Origin: Rheinheimera sp. 1928-s | GTDB taxonomy: Bacteria; Pseudomonadota; Gammaproteobacteria; Enterobacterales; Alteromonadaceae | Direction: 5' to 3' | Length of the DNA: 64,000 nt | Assembly (NCBI RefSeq): GCF_029269265.1 | Contig: NZ_JARIXP010000004.1 | Location: 372,001 to 436,000 of the forward strand | Part shown: piece by piece, positions 9,459-18,816 of the stretch | Layout: each line of letters begins with the position of its first letter | How positions within the stretch are numbered: the stretch's first letter is position 1 | Made by a program: the position numbers and the translations under genes | The notes under the pieces: generated by a model | The model's database searches: none | What the model was told of the DNA's origin: nothing | What the model saw: only the letters and a program-made list of their open reading frames with translations

Positions 9459-9727
9459 CAGCTAATAACCGAGGGAATGCTCATATAGAGCCTCTCGGTG
9501 TAATCCATAATGGTTTGAGTTAACCAATGGCCACCAAACATCAGCGCCAGCAAAGTAACAATTAAACGAGGTAAGAAGCTTAAGGTTTGTTCGTTGATAG
9601 AGGTTGCGGCCTGAAAAATAGACACGATCAAACCCACAATAAGCGACGGAATAATGGCCATGGAGACAATTAAAATCACCAGCCAAAGCGCGTCACTTAA
9701 AATATCAACAAAAACCTCTGGACTCAT
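9458..9727 (-). CDS. fliQ: Flagellar type III export protein FliQ
   Basis: FliQ is the small two-helix component of the export channel. At 89 aa it has the normal length, with the two membrane segments ([20 protein letters not shown] and [16 protein letters not shown]) and the family core [20 protein letters not shown]. It overlaps fliP by 4 nt (ATGA type) and touches fliR. Confidence 0.96.
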   Translation of the reverse strand: MSPEVFVDILSDALWLVILIVSMAIIPSLIVGLIVSIFQAATSINEQTLSFLPRLIVTLLALMFGGHWLTQTIMDYTERLYMSIPSVIS

Positions 9728-10470
9728 GTCCCCACTCCGTAGCTGGTGGCTAAAGTTCCCATCACCAATAACCAGCCATCCACTAACACAAACATCATCA
9801 GTTTAAAGGGCAAGGCAATAATCATGGGTGATAACATCATCATACCCATGGCCATCAGAATACTGGCAACCACTAAGTCGATGATCAAAAACGGAATAAA
9901 AATCATAAAACCAATTTGGAACGCAGTTTTTAACTCGCTTGTGACAAAAGCCGGGATCACCACTGTGATAGGTAAATCCGCCACATTATCAACTTTGGGA
10001 GTACCCGCTATTTCTGCAAAAGTTTCCAAATCTTTCATTCGGGTTTGATGCAGCATAAAAGCTTTCATCGGCTTTATTGCTTCATCAAAAGCCTGAATCG
10101 AGGTCATTTCTTCAGCCAGATAGGGTTGCAGCGCTTTTTGATTTACCTCATCAAAAACCGGAGCCATGATAAAAAAGGTCATAAACAGCGTAATACCAAT
10201 CAACACCTGGTTGGATGGCGAGGATTGCAAACCTATGGCCTGACGCAAAATAGCCAGCACCACAATAATACGGGTAAAACAGGTCATCATAATGACCATC
10301 GCAGGCAGGAAACTCAGGGCAGTCATCACTGCCAAAACTTGCAGTGTTACGCTGTAGTCCTGAGAACCATCCGGATTTGTCGTGACAGATAAAGCGGACA
10401 AAGAGCCGCCCTGCTGTGCCAGCAAATCAGGAGATAAAAGTAAAAGTACTAATGCAAGTAATGGCCACAT
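9724..10470 (-). CDS. fliP: Flagellar type III export protein FliP
   Basis: FliP is the main ring of the export channel. The 248-aa protein has an N-terminal signal peptide ([18 protein letters not shown]), as usual for FliP, then four membrane segments. Family stretches include [20 protein letters not shown] and [17 protein letters not shown]. It begins directly after the fliO stop and overlaps fliQ. Confidence 0.96.
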   Translation of the reverse strand: MWPLLALVLLLLSPDLLAQQGGSLSALSVTTNPDGSQDYSVTLQVLAVMTALSFLPAMVIMMTCFTRIIVVLAILRQAIGLQSSPSNQVLIGITLFMTFFIMAPVFDEVNQKALQPYLAEEMTSIQAFDEAIKPMKAFMLHQTRMKDLETFAEIAGTPKVDNVADLPITVVIPAFVTSELKTAFQIGFMIFIPFLIIDLVVASILMAMGMMMLSPMIIALPFKLMMFVLVDGWLLVMGTLATSYGVGT

Positions 10471-10917
10471 TTAAGAATTCGACTTCTGTTTTTGTAGTAA
10501 CGCCTGAAATTGAGTGCGCCAGTCTGGCGCCGCCGGATCGTCAACCAAAGGTTGTTCTAATTCAAACAACATATTAATTTGGTTTGCTGTCACCCCCAGG
10601 ACTCTTTGTTTGCCTTGTACTTCAATCACTAACAAACGTTCCCTTGGTCCCAGCATGACTGAACTAACAATTTTAATATGGCTGGACCCCGGCAATTTTA
10701 TCGCCAGCTTTTTATACAACCAGGCCAGACCAAACAACAGCCCCAGCACAATAATTAACGAGCCAAATACATTCATGATGTTCATGGCATTCATGCCGTT
10801 GCCTTGAACTGAAGGTGCTGCAGTGGCTGATACTTCAGCAACAGTTTCAGCAGCGACTGTCAGAAAAGGACTAGAGGCAGCCAGAGCAAAGGTCATAACG
10901 CAACGACTTAACCGCAT
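10471..10917 (-). CDS. fliO: Flagellar export assembly protein FliO
   Basis: FliO helps build and stabilise the FliP ring. The 148-aa product begins with a hydrophobic leader (about residues 8-22), followed by a membrane segment (MNVFGSLIIVLGLLFGLAWLY) and a cytosolic domain with the family motif LGPRERLLVIEVQGKQRVLGV. FliO varies widely in sequence, so part of the call rests on position between fliN and fliP. Confidence 0.92.
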   Translation of the reverse strand: MRLSRCVMTFALAASSPFLTVAAETVAEVSATAAPSVQGNGMNAMNIMNVFGSLIIVLGLLFGLAWLYKKLAIKLPGSSHIKIVSSVMLGPRERLLVIEVQGKQRVLGVTANQINMLFELEQPLVDDPAAPDWRTQFQALLQKQKSNS

Positions 10918-11306
10918 TAGCGCAGCTTCTTAATTCGTTCGATCTGACTGATCACATCGGTCAGACGAATACCAAATTTGTCGTTCACCACAACCACTTC
11001 GCCGTGAGCAATCAAAGTGCCGTTTACCAATACGTCCAGCGGTTCACCAGCCAGACGTTCCAGCTCCACCACTGAACCCTGGTTCAGTTGCAGTAAGTTA
11101 CGAATACTGATTTTGGCGCGTCCTACTTCCATAGAAATAGTGACAGGGATATCTAAAATGGTATCAAGTTTACGTTTTTCATCGACAGTCAGCTGAGCCG
11201 GTTCTTCTTTTAGTTCATCCAGCTCAACAGCCGAAACCCCAGTGTCCACTTCAGCTTCAGCTAAAGCCGCGGCCCATTCGTCCATGGTATCTTGTTCATT
11301 CGCCAT
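10917..11306 (-). CDS. fliN: Flagellar motor switch protein FliN
   Basis: FliN forms the lower part of the C-ring and the docking site for FliH-FliI. The 129-aa protein has an acidic N-terminal extension and a C-terminal SpoA domain (ILDIPVTISMEVGRAKISIR ... GEVVVVNDKFGIRLTDV). It starts 2 nt after the fliM stop and touches fliO. Confidence 0.96.
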   Translation of the reverse strand: MANEQDTMDEWAAALAEAEVDTGVSAVELDELKEEPAQLTVDEKRKLDTILDIPVTISMEVGRAKISIRNLLQLNQGSVVELERLAGEPLDVLVNGTLIAHGEVVVVNDKFGIRLTDVISQIERIKKLR

Positions 11307-11308
11307 GA

Positions 11309-12397
11309 TTATCTCTCCCCACGTTCAGATAAGTTTAAATCCGCTTCCAGTTCAGTGATATCCGCATCGCTGTCCAGGCGACGACCGCCTTTAGTGAACA
11401 CATGCATCTCTGATTTCACGGACTCAGGTCGTTTAATTTTTTCGATGATTTTTAATGCAATATTGTCGCGGGAACGCCCCATTTTTGCTCTGTAGGTCGG
11501 TAGATCTTCAATCAGCACTGTGATGTGATCTGGCATTTCCACCGGAATAATATCGCCAGCCTGCAGATTCATCAGTTGTTCCAGCGTAATGTCCACATCC
11601 AGCATTTTGGTGGTCAAATCCACTTTCACATCCATAATTTCGTCACGCAGCGCCTTACTCCATCGTAAGTCGGTGTCTTCTTTATCACTTTGCACACCGG
11701 CATCTAACAGCTCACGGATAGGCTCCAGCATGGAATAAGGTAAGGCCACGTGGAAATCACCGCCACCGCCATCCAGCTCAATATGGAAAGAGCTGATCAC
11801 CACCACTTCGGTTGGACTGACGATATTAGCCATAGCCGGGTTGACTTCAGAATCCAGATATTCAAAGGAGACATCCATCACGGGTGCCCAGGCTTCTTTG
11901 TAATCTTCAAAGATAAGCTTCAGCAGCATTTGAATGATGCGGCGTTCCGTTGGCGTAAATTCCCGGCCTTCGATTTTGGCGTGGTAACGACCATCACCAC
12001 CGAAGAAGTTGTCTACCAGAATAAACACCAGACGCGCTTCCATGGTAATAAGGCCTGTGCCTTTTAACGGACGGAACCGCACCATGTTTAAGCTGGTTGG
12101 AACAAAGAGGGTATGCACGTATTCGCCGAATTTAATCATCTGTACGCCGTTAATGGAAACTTCGGCAGTACGGCGCATCATATTAAACAAGCTGATACGC
12201 ATATGACGGGCAAAACGCTCGTTGACCATTTCGAGCGTGGGCATACGACCACGCACGATACGATCCTGGGAGGAGAAGTCGTATTCGGTCGCAGATCGGC
12301 CACGACCGTCGCCACTTTCCTCGACCTCTTCTTCTTCGACGTCATCGACACCATGTAGTAGCGCGTCAATTTCGTCCTGGGACAATAAATCAGTCAA
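11309..12397 (-). CDS. fliM: Flagellar motor switch protein FliM
   Basis: FliM is the CheY-P receptor in the switch complex. The 362-aa protein starts with the CheY-binding peptide LLSQDEIDALLHGV, has the central CheC-like domain with the GGXG segment (FFGGDGRY) and ends in a SpoA domain. The N-terminal linker is acidic (DDVEEEEVEESGDG). It is 12 nt downstream of fliL. A long open frame on the opposite strand over fliL/fliM is a shadow. Confidence 0.96.
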   Translation of the reverse strand: MTDLLSQDEIDALLHGVDDVEEEEVEESGDGRGRSATEYDFSSQDRIVRGRMPTLEMVNERFARHMRISLFNMMRRTAEVSINGVQMIKFGEYVHTLFVPTSLNMVRFRPLKGTGLITMEARLVFILVDNFFGGDGRYHAKIEGREFTPTERRIIQMLLKLIFEDYKEAWAPVMDVSFEYLDSEVNPAMANIVSPTEVVVISSFHIELDGGGGDFHVALPYSMLEPIRELLDAGVQSDKEDTDLRWSKALRDEIMDVKVDLTTKMLDVDITLEQLMNLQAGDIIPVEMPDHITVLIEDLPTYRAKMGRSRDNIALKIIEKIKRPESVKSEMHVFTKGGRRLDSDADITELEADLNLSERGER

Positions 12398-12409
12398 GCT
12401 GTTGCTCTC

Positions 12410-12934
12410 TTATTGCATCACAAAACCAGTGAAAAGCACTTCTTCCACTACTTCACTGCCAGCCACGCCGGTTAAGGCTTCCTGCACATCTCTCAGTGCT
12501 TTTTTCTTTAAATTCTCTTTGCCTTCGACCGTGATCAGTTCTTCGGCATTGCTGGTACTAAAGTTACGTAACAAGGTGCTTTCAATTAATGGAATATGCA
12601 CTTTGGCTGTTTCTTCATTGTTGCTGCCACGGACTAACAACTGTACTTTAATTTGCACCAGACGATCTTTAGAGGCGCCAGGCACATTAAAAATAAAAGG
12701 CCGCGGCATACTGACGTACAAGGCGGTGCCTTTGGCTGCCAATGCATTTGGATCTACTGCTGCAGCTGTTTCAGCACCAGCTTCAGCCGGAGCTGGTTCA
12801 GACGAACCACCTGACATCATCAGCACAGCAACTACAGCTCCAACGGCAAGTATTACAGCTGCAGCTATGATGATGAGCAGCTTTTTCTTTTTCGCTTTAC
12901 CGTCACCAATTTCTAAGTCTTTACCCGCCGCCAT
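12410..12934 (-). CDS. fliL: Flagellar basal body protein FliL
   Basis: FliL is an inner-membrane, stomatin-like partner of the stator. The 174-aa protein has a short Lys-rich cytosolic end, one membrane helix (LLIIIAAAVILAVGAVVAVL, about residues 19-38), an Ala/Glu-rich linker and a periplasmic domain ending EEVLFTGFVMQ, the usual FliL tail. A 160-nt gap separates it from fliK; I saw no promoter there matching sigma54 or sigma28. Confidence 0.95.
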   Translation of the reverse strand: MAAGKDLEIGDGKAKKKKLLIIIAAAVILAVGAVVAVLMMSGGSSEPAPAEAGAETAAAVDPNALAAKGTALYVSMPRPFIFNVPGASKDRLVQIKVQLLVRGSNNEETAKVHIPLIESTLLRNFSTSNAEELITVEGKENLKKKALRDVQEALTGVAGSEVVEEVLFTGFVMQ

Positions 12935-13094
12935 TTTTATTCCTTATCCACTGTGATCAAACCGTATTATTGACCTCGCCATTCATCAAAGGCAATCTCT
13001 AACTGTGCATCTGCCGTTTTTCTGCTCTTATGAACAGAAACAAAAGGGATACGGCCTGTTTTGCTCTGCTCAAAACCTGCTGCTTCTTTGGTCT

Positions 13095-15008
13095 TTAGGC
13101 GTAATAGTCCACCACGCGGTCTGGATTCTTCTTCGGCATCAGAGCAGGATCATTGCCCTGCTCAGAACCATCAGCAGCAGTGCCCACAGCATGACCACCT
13201 GCGGTACGACGACCCCCTCCCTGGCCTGAAGACGATTGGTTTTGCTGCTGTACCGAGCCCTGGCTCAGTTCAATACCTTGCTGTTGCAATAATTCTTTGA
13301 GTTTTGGCATTTGTTGCTCCATCAACTCTTTGGCATTGCCCTGCTGCACCATAAACTGCACCGACATTTGGTCCTGCTGCAAACTTATTTTGATCTGCAT
13401 CGAGCCTAATTCCGAAGGATCCAGACGAATTTCAGCGGTATGCACTTTGTCTTTAACCATCATCAGCATCTTTTCTTTTAACTGATTTGAAGCTTCTGGC
13501 TGGATCAAATTCAGTTTCTGTCCAAGCGGGTCCAGCGGCTTTTGACTTTGCTCAGAGACGAGGTCACGAGCTGTAACAGTAAGCGCTGCGCTGGCTTTTT
13601 CCAGACTGGATTTTAACTGACTGCTAAATGTATTGATTTCTGTCGCCACAGGGTTACTACTTTTTTGCTGCTCAATAACGCTGAGCAAGCTGTCAGCTTT
13701 ACTCTGCTGACCGGATTCACCGGAAGAAGATGATGCTCCCTGCTCTCCCTGAGCGGACAGAGTAGCTGTTTGAACTTGTTTTAAGACCTCTTCAGTCGTC
13801 ACTTTAGCTTCAGCTGGCGCAGCTTTGCTTTGTTTTGCTACTGGAGCTAATACTGCGGCTGCACTTTGAGCCTGTATTGAGGCTTTTGGATCCGTAGCCG
13901 AGGCGTGCGAGCTCAGGTTTTCGGTCTCAGACTCCTGCTCTTCAGACTGTGTAACTGTCAGGGTCACCCCTTTAGGCAACGTGAGCTGCTCTGGTTGAAC
14001 CGCAGCTTTATTGATGCCAACTACTGCAGTTACCTCAGCAGTTCGCTCCGTAGTTGCAGCCACTGCAGACTCAGTTTTCCCGGTATCAACCGCTCTTTTT
14101 AGTGATTTCTCAATCTGGGCTGAAACTTTGTTTTGATCAGGGCTTGTGTCTTTTGGGATTTTAACCAGAGCCTGGTCCGCAGCCTCTTCCGTTACAGTTT
14201 CAGACAAGCTCTGCTGACCATCCTGCGGTGTTTTTTGAGCCAATTGAGCTACGCTGCCTTGTTTTAATGGGGTGTCAACAGAGTCATTTTTTACTGACAG
14301 GTTTTTATCTGACGGAGAACTCAGCTTTAAAGCTTTTAACTCTTCTGCTGTCAGATGCTGCTCTGAGCCTTGACTTGCCAGCGGCATATTTTTCAGCACA
14401 ACAGCACCTTCGTGTTCAGTGGCAGCTAAAGCCTCAGCACCTTGCGCTGTTGTAGTTGGATCTGCCACCTGTTTTCCTGCAGCCTTGATCTCTGCCGGGT
14501 CGCCTGTCATTCCTGGCCAGACTTTGTCAACTTTCGGCCCTACGACCACTTTAGTATCGGGTTCTGTTTTTTCAGCTTTGGTTAAACGTTCATGCAAAGT
14601 TTTTGCTTTTTCCAGCAAGTTTAACCAATGTGATTGTTCTGCTTCGCCTTTTTCAGTACTCACCAGTTCCGCTTCAGTCTCAGCTGCAGTCAACGCTTTA
14701 TCATCTTTAGCTTCTGAAGGGCTATGAGTCACCGCAGATCCGGCGGCCTCGCTTTTAGTGTCGGCTGTGCCAGCACTCTGGTTTTCAGACGATTTGTGCA
14801 GATCCGACACTTCTGAGGCATTATTCTGCCGCGTTTTAGCAACAGATTTAGCTGACTTTTCCGGCGCTTTGCCATTTACCTCTGCAGCCAATGTAGCGGC
14901 AAAACTTTGATCCGGCTCAGCAGAACCGTCGTTTGACAACCCAGCTTGTGGCTTTGCTGCTGAGACGGGCTCAGGGCTAAGCAGTGTCATTGATAATAAT
15001 TCAGCCAT
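13095..15008 (-). CDS. fliK: Flagellar hook-length control protein FliK
   Basis: FliK acts as a secreted ruler for hook length and triggers the FlhB specificity switch. At 637 aa it is long for the family; the first 480 residues are low-complexity, rich in Ala, Glu, Lys, Ser and Gln. The recognisable C-terminal domain (about 510-600) contains IRLDPSELGSMQIKI and VQQGNAKELMEQQMPKLKEL, followed by a Gln/Gly-rich tail. The ruler part varies in length between species, so the size need not be odd. It lies between fliJ and fliL, separated by 123 and 160 nt. Confidence 0.93.
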   Translation of the reverse strand: MAELLSMTLLSPEPVSAAKPQAGLSNDGSAEPDQSFAATLAAEVNGKAPEKSAKSVAKTRQNNASEVSDLHKSSENQSAGTADTKSEAAGSAVTHSPSEAKDDKALTAAETEAELVSTEKGEAEQSHWLNLLEKAKTLHERLTKAEKTEPDTKVVVGPKVDKVWPGMTGDPAEIKAAGKQVADPTTTAQGAEALAATEHEGAVVLKNMPLASQGSEQHLTAEELKALKLSSPSDKNLSVKNDSVDTPLKQGSVAQLAQKTPQDGQQSLSETVTEEAADQALVKIPKDTSPDQNKVSAQIEKSLKRAVDTGKTESAVAATTERTAEVTAVVGINKAAVQPEQLTLPKGVTLTVTQSEEQESETENLSSHASATDPKASIQAQSAAAVLAPVAKQSKAAPAEAKVTTEEVLKQVQTATLSAQGEQGASSSSGESGQQSKADSLLSVIEQQKSSNPVATEINTFSSQLKSSLEKASAALTVTARDLVSEQSQKPLDPLGQKLNLIQPEASNQLKEKMLMMVKDKVHTAEIRLDPSELGSMQIKISLQQDQMSVQFMVQQGNAKELMEQQMPKLKELLQQQGIELSQGSVQQQNQSSSGQGGGRRTAGGHAVGTAADGSEQGNDPALMPKKNPDRVVDYYA

Positions 15009-15029
15009 CGATCACTCCGGTCCGGATGC

Positions 15030-15046
15030 AAGCAGCTGTGCTGCTT
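15030..15046. repeat. Short perfect inverted repeat before fliK
   Basis: A 7-bp perfect stem (AAGCAGC / GCTGCTT) with a 3-nt loop lies in the 123-nt fliJ-fliK gap, about 20-36 nt upstream of the fliK ATG. It has no T-run, so it is not a clear terminator. It could affect fliK translation or be chance. Confidence 0.3.
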
Positions 15047-15131
15047 TTGCTCATTAGTGCCAGCACTGGGCAGGCAATATATTAGTTAGCAAACTACATA
15101 ATAGAAAAGACATACAAAATACGCGCCACAC

Positions 15132-15572
15132 TTAACTGACTCTGCGGAAAAATTGCTGAGAAGCTATTTCATCCAACATTTTTTGCTCTTGTTTGTCGGC
15201 TTTACGTTGTACTTCTGCCAGTTCCCGTTCAATCAGTATTTCCAGCGCTTTACGTTTTTTCTGCATATCCAGTAGCTGAAGCAAACGCTGGTCGGCACTG
15301 GCCTTGGCTTGTTGCACATATTGCTGCTGCGCCGTTAAAGCTGCATCCAGCTTACCAATGAAATTCAGATATTGATTAAAACTACGGCCCGCCATGCCCT
15401 GTTGACCACGGCTTTGAGTTTGTTGTACATACTCAATACGATAATCAGCCAGCCCCTGATATTTTTGCTGCATCGACTGGTAGTTCTGCAGCGCAGCTCT
15501 GTACTGTGCATGTAATTTGTCTTCTTTTTCCTGCTGGACTTTCACCAACAATTGAAGCTGTGCAAGGGCCAT
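15132..15572 (-). CDS. fliJ: Flagellar export chaperone FliJ
   Basis: FliJ is the coiled-coil rotor of the FliH-FliI-FliJ ATPase complex. The 146-aa protein is almost entirely heptad-like and Gln-rich (KVQQEKEDKLHAQYRAALQ; ALEILIERELAEVQRKADK). It begins 3 nt after the fliI stop. Sequence conservation of FliJ is low; length, coiled coil and position support the call. Confidence 0.93.
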   Translation of the reverse strand: MALAQLQLLVKVQQEKEDKLHAQYRAALQNYQSMQQKYQGLADYRIEYVQQTQSRGQQGMAGRSFNQYLNFIGKLDAALTAQQQYVQQAKASADQRLLQLLDMQKKRKALEILIERELAEVQRKADKQEQKMLDEIASQQFFRRVS

Positions 15573-15575
15573 AGA

Positions 15576-16913
15576 TTAACGTCCTAAGTGAGCAGGCAAG
15601 AGTTTATCCAGCTGTGTCAGACTTTCGTCATAAGGCACAATATCTTTCATTTCCTGCTGTAAAAAACCACGGATTTTTGGCATCAAGGTGACAGCGGCAT
15701 CCAATTGCGGATCGGCACCTTTGACATAAGCACCTATAGAAATTAAATCTTTGCTTTGCTGATAAGAGGCATATAACTGCTTTACAGCACGGGCCAGTTT
15801 TTGGTGTTCCATACTGGTCACTGCAGGCATAACCCGGCTGATCGACTTTTCAATATCGATGGCGGGAAAATGACCGCTGTCAGCGAGCTGACGGGACAAA
15901 ACGATGTGACCATCCAAAATAGCGCGGGACGCATCAGCAATAGGGTCTTGTAAATCATCGCCCTCAGACAGCACAGTATAAAAAGCGGTGATGGATCCCT
16001 GACCTACAGCACCATTACCAGCCCTTTCGACCAGTGCCGGTAATTTGGCAAATACCGAAGGCGGATAGCCCTTAGTCGCTGGGGGTTCACCTACGGCCAA
16101 AGCAATTTCCCGCTGTGCCTGCGCATAACGGGTGATGGAATCGAGCAGCAGCAGTACATCAAGCCCTTGCTCGCGGAAATATTCAGCCACCTGCACTGCA
16201 GTTTCACAGCCTTTTAAACGCATTAACGGTGATACATCGGCAGGAGCCGCCACTACCACAGAACGTTTGCGGCCTTCTTCACCGAGAATTTCATCAATAA
16301 ATTCTTTAACCTCACGGCCCCGCTCGCCCACTAAACCAACCACTATCACATCAGCGGCAGTACCGCGGGTCATCATGCCAAGCAGCACCGACTTACCTAC
16401 ACCTGAGCCTGCAAACAACCCCATACGCTGGCCTTTGCCTACGGTAATAATACTGTTGATAGCGCGTACGCCTACATCCAGCGGGGCATGAATAGGCTGA
16501 CGTTGTAATGGATTAATAGGAGGTTTTTTCGCGCCGCCAAATTCCTGACTTAAAATCGGCCCTTTGCCATCCAATGGCTTACCTGCACCGTCAATAACCC
16601 GCCCCAGCAGTGCCATGGTTAAAGGCACACCTTTGAAATCATTTAAAGGTGTCACTTTTGCACCAGGCACTACACCGGACACATCATCTTTAGGCATTAG
16701 AAAAATACGGTCGTTAGCAAACCCCACCACTTCAGCAAACAACTGACCGGATGCGGTTTCAACGTGACAAGTCTGGCCTATAGCCGCGGTGCAGCCTGTA
16801 GCTTCCAGAGTCAGACCCACGACCCGAACCAAGCGTCCGGCCAGATTAGGCCTGCTTTTCTGAATATGCTGCAGCTGTTGCTTTAAGTTAGCGGCTAACT
16901 GTGACGACGACAT
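15576..16913 (-). CDS. fliI: Flagellum-specific ATPase FliI
   Basis: FliI is the hexameric ATPase of flagellar export, related to the F1 beta subunit. The 445-aa protein has Walker [17 protein letters not shown], Walker [21 protein letters not shown], and the family segment [15 protein letters not shown]. Length and domain order are typical. It is 42 nt downstream of fliH. Confidence 0.97.
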   Translation of the reverse strand: MSSSQLAANLKQQLQHIQKSRPNLAGRLVRVVGLTLEATGCTAAIGQTCHVETASGQLFAEVVGFANDRIFLMPKDDVSGVVPGAKVTPLNDFKGVPLTMALLGRVIDGAGKPLDGKGPILSQEFGGAKKPPINPLQRQPIHAPLDVGVRAINSIITVGKGQRMGLFAGSGVGKSVLLGMMTRGTAADVIVVGLVGERGREVKEFIDEILGEEGRKRSVVVAAPADVSPLMRLKGCETAVQVAEYFREQGLDVLLLLDSITRYAQAQREIALAVGEPPATKGYPPSVFAKLPALVERAGNGAVGQGSITAFYTVLSEGDDLQDPIADASRAILDGHIVLSRQLADSGHFPAIDIEKSISRVMPAVTSMEHQKLARAVKQLYASYQQSKDLISIGAYVKGADPQLDAAVTLMPKIRGFLQQEMKDIVPYDESLTQLDKLLPAHLGR

Positions 16914-16955
16914 AAAACTCCTTAAACAAAGCCTGCAACAAGACAGAGCTTGATA

Positions 16956-17759
16956 TTAATCAGGAGAATGCAAGAAATGCTCCAGACTGCTTTGCAATCT
17001 GTGTTTAATACTTCTGTCCATCGAAGATAAAGGGGTCTCCAGCAGACAACCACCCCGTTCAATAGCCGGGTCTGAGCGCAATTGCCAATGCCGCTCTGCT
17101 AATTGTTCTGCACTGAAATGCTGCTCAACCACAGCAATATCATCAGGATGAAGTTTGATCAGAATATGTTCGGTTTGCAGTGGTAATACAGCTGTCGCAT
17201 CAGACAGTGTTTTTAAAATAACCTGTGGATTGGTTTTCACTTCGATAGCAATCACAGCTTCTGCCATTGCCAAACAAAGTTGCACCAGTTGCTGCTCTAC
17301 CTGCTGATCGATTTGCAGTAAAGGCTGCTGCAACTGATCCAGCAAGGCAGCCAGTTGCTGCTTTTTCTGCTCGATTTCTTCAGTAGCTTGCTCTAAGCCA
17401 AGTTTTTTACCTTCGGCCTGGCCATGAGCTAAACCATCAGCACTGCCCTGTTCGCGGCCTTCTTCGTAACCTTTAGAAAAACCTTCTTCTTTACCCTGAG
17501 CAAAACCTTCATCAAAAGCAGCCTGACGTATTTGTTCAATATCGTCAGCCGTCAGAGGTTTGATGTCCAGTTCAGTGTCTTCTTCCACTGCCACTGCGGC
17601 CATCTTTTGTGTTGGCAGTGTTTTATTCAACGCATTGGTTTTTCCAACCGGAGCCTTTTTATCTGATGTCAGTTCAGGGCTTGGCCAACGTTTGAGTAGT
17701 TCAAGTAACTCATCCGTTGGCGCAAAAGGTTGTTTGGTTCTGAAAGGATCCATGGTCAT
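16956..17759 (-). CDS. fliH: Flagellar assembly ATPase regulator FliH
   Basis: FliH binds and regulates FliI and anchors it to FliN. The 267-aa protein has an N-terminal FliN-binding region, then the typical glycine-repeat helix (QGKEEGFSKGYEEGREQGSA and following GxxxG steps) and a C-terminal domain similar to the F1 delta subunit. Two nearby starts exist (MTMDP). It lies 22 nt after fliG. Confidence 0.94.
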   Translation of the reverse strand: MTMDPFRTKQPFAPTDELLELLKRWPSPELTSDKKAPVGKTNALNKTLPTQKMAAVAVEEDTELDIKPLTADDIEQIRQAAFDEGFAQGKEEGFSKGYEEGREQGSADGLAHGQAEGKKLGLEQATEEIEQKKQQLAALLDQLQQPLLQIDQQVEQQLVQLCLAMAEAVIAIEVKTNPQVILKTLSDATAVLPLQTEHILIKLHPDDIAVVEQHFSAEQLAERHWQLRSDPAIERGGCLLETPLSSMDRSIKHRLQSSLEHFLHSPD

Positions 17760-17781
17760 ACAGCTTTACTCCACAATCCTG

Positions 17782-18816
17782 TTACAGGAAGTCTTCACCA
17801 CCACCACCACCCAGCATAATTTCGCCGGCATCAGCCAAGCGACGCGCAACTGACAGTATATCTTTTTGTGCCGCTTCCACTTCGCTGACACGAACTGGTC
17901 CCATAGCTTCCAAATCGTCGTTCAGCAATTCAGCCGCCCGTTTGGACATATTTTTCAGGATCTTCTCTTTTAAGTCGGCATCAGCGCCTTTCAATGCTTT
18001 CATCAACGCATCCTGCTGTACTTCACGCAGAATGGTCTGAATGGCCCTGTCGTCCACGTCGATCAGGTTTTCAAATACAAACATCAGATCCTGAATTTGT
18101 TGTGCCATTTCTTCGTCATGTTCGCGAATCGCATCCATCAACTGACCTTCAACATTGGTGTCGAGGTAGTTCATAATATCGGCCGCAGCTTTTAAGCCAC
18201 CCATTTTCGCGGCCTGAGCACCAGCCTGACCAGCAAACTGTTTCTCCATAATTTCGTTTAATTCTTGCAGTGCCGCTGGTTGTACTTCTTCCAGGTTGGC
18301 AATACGCATAGTTAAGTCTAAACGCACTTTTTCCGGGAACTGCGACAGAATTTCGGCGGACTGTTCCGGCTCTAAGTAGGACAATACAATAGTCTGGATC
18401 TGCGGGTGCTCGTTGCGGATGATATTCGCCACCTGCTTCGAGTCCATCCATTTCAATGAATCCAGGCCTTTGGCGCCACCACCCAGAATAATCTGGTCAA
18501 TCAGATTCGAGGCTTTCTCTTCACCTAAGGCCGCGGTTAAAGCGCGGCGGATAAAGTCTTCGCTCTGGAAGCCGATAGTACTGAAATTCTGAATTTGCTC
18601 GATAAAAAGCCGGTGCACAGCGGCAATTTTGGCCTGGTTCAGATCGTCGATCTGCGCCATCGCCATACCCACCTTTTGCACTTGTTTTGGCTCCAGGTGT
18701 TTTAAAATCTGTGCAGCGTCCTCTTCTGACAAACTCAGCAACAGGATAGCGGCTTTCTCGACGCCATCTAATTTGCCTACGTCAAAGCTCGGCTTGATGT
18801 TTTCAACATTACTCAT
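17782..18816 (-). CDS. fliG: Flagellar motor switch protein FliG
   Basis: FliG couples the switch to the stator and transmits torque. The 344-aa protein has the family start GVEKAAILLLSLSEEDAAQIL, the EHPQ motif (RNEHPQIQTIVL) of the middle domain and a C-terminal torque helix with alternating charges (DRAIQTILREVQQDALMKAL). It overlaps fliF by 8 nt. The C-terminal GGGGEDFL tail is unremarkable. Confidence 0.97.
   Translation of the reverse strand: MSNVENIKPSFDVGKLDGVEKAAILLLSLSEEDAAQILKHLEPKQVQKVGMAMAQIDDLNQAKIAAVHRLFIEQIQNFSTIGFQSEDFIRRALTAALGEEKASNLIDQIILGGGAKGLDSLKWMDSKQVANIIRNEHPQIQTIVLSYLEPEQSAEILSQFPEKVRLDLTMRIANLEEVQPAALQELNEIMEKQFAGQAGAQAAKMGGLKAAADIMNYLDTNVEGQLMDAIREHDEEMAQQIQDLMFVFENLIDVDDRAIQTILREVQQDALMKALKGADADLKEKILKNMSKRAAELLNDDLEAMGPVRVSEVEAAQKDILSVARRLADAGEIMLGGGGGEDFL

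Noticed and set aside
12222-12956. Long open frame of 244 codons on the plus strand over fliL and fliM
   Set aside because: It is antisense to two intact flagellar genes, is Ser/Thr-rich in the way mirrored frames are, and matches no family.
15055-15090. Sigma54-like TGGCACT...GC before fliK
   Set aside because: GG and GC are 9 nt apart, not 10, so it does not fit the -24/-12 spacing.
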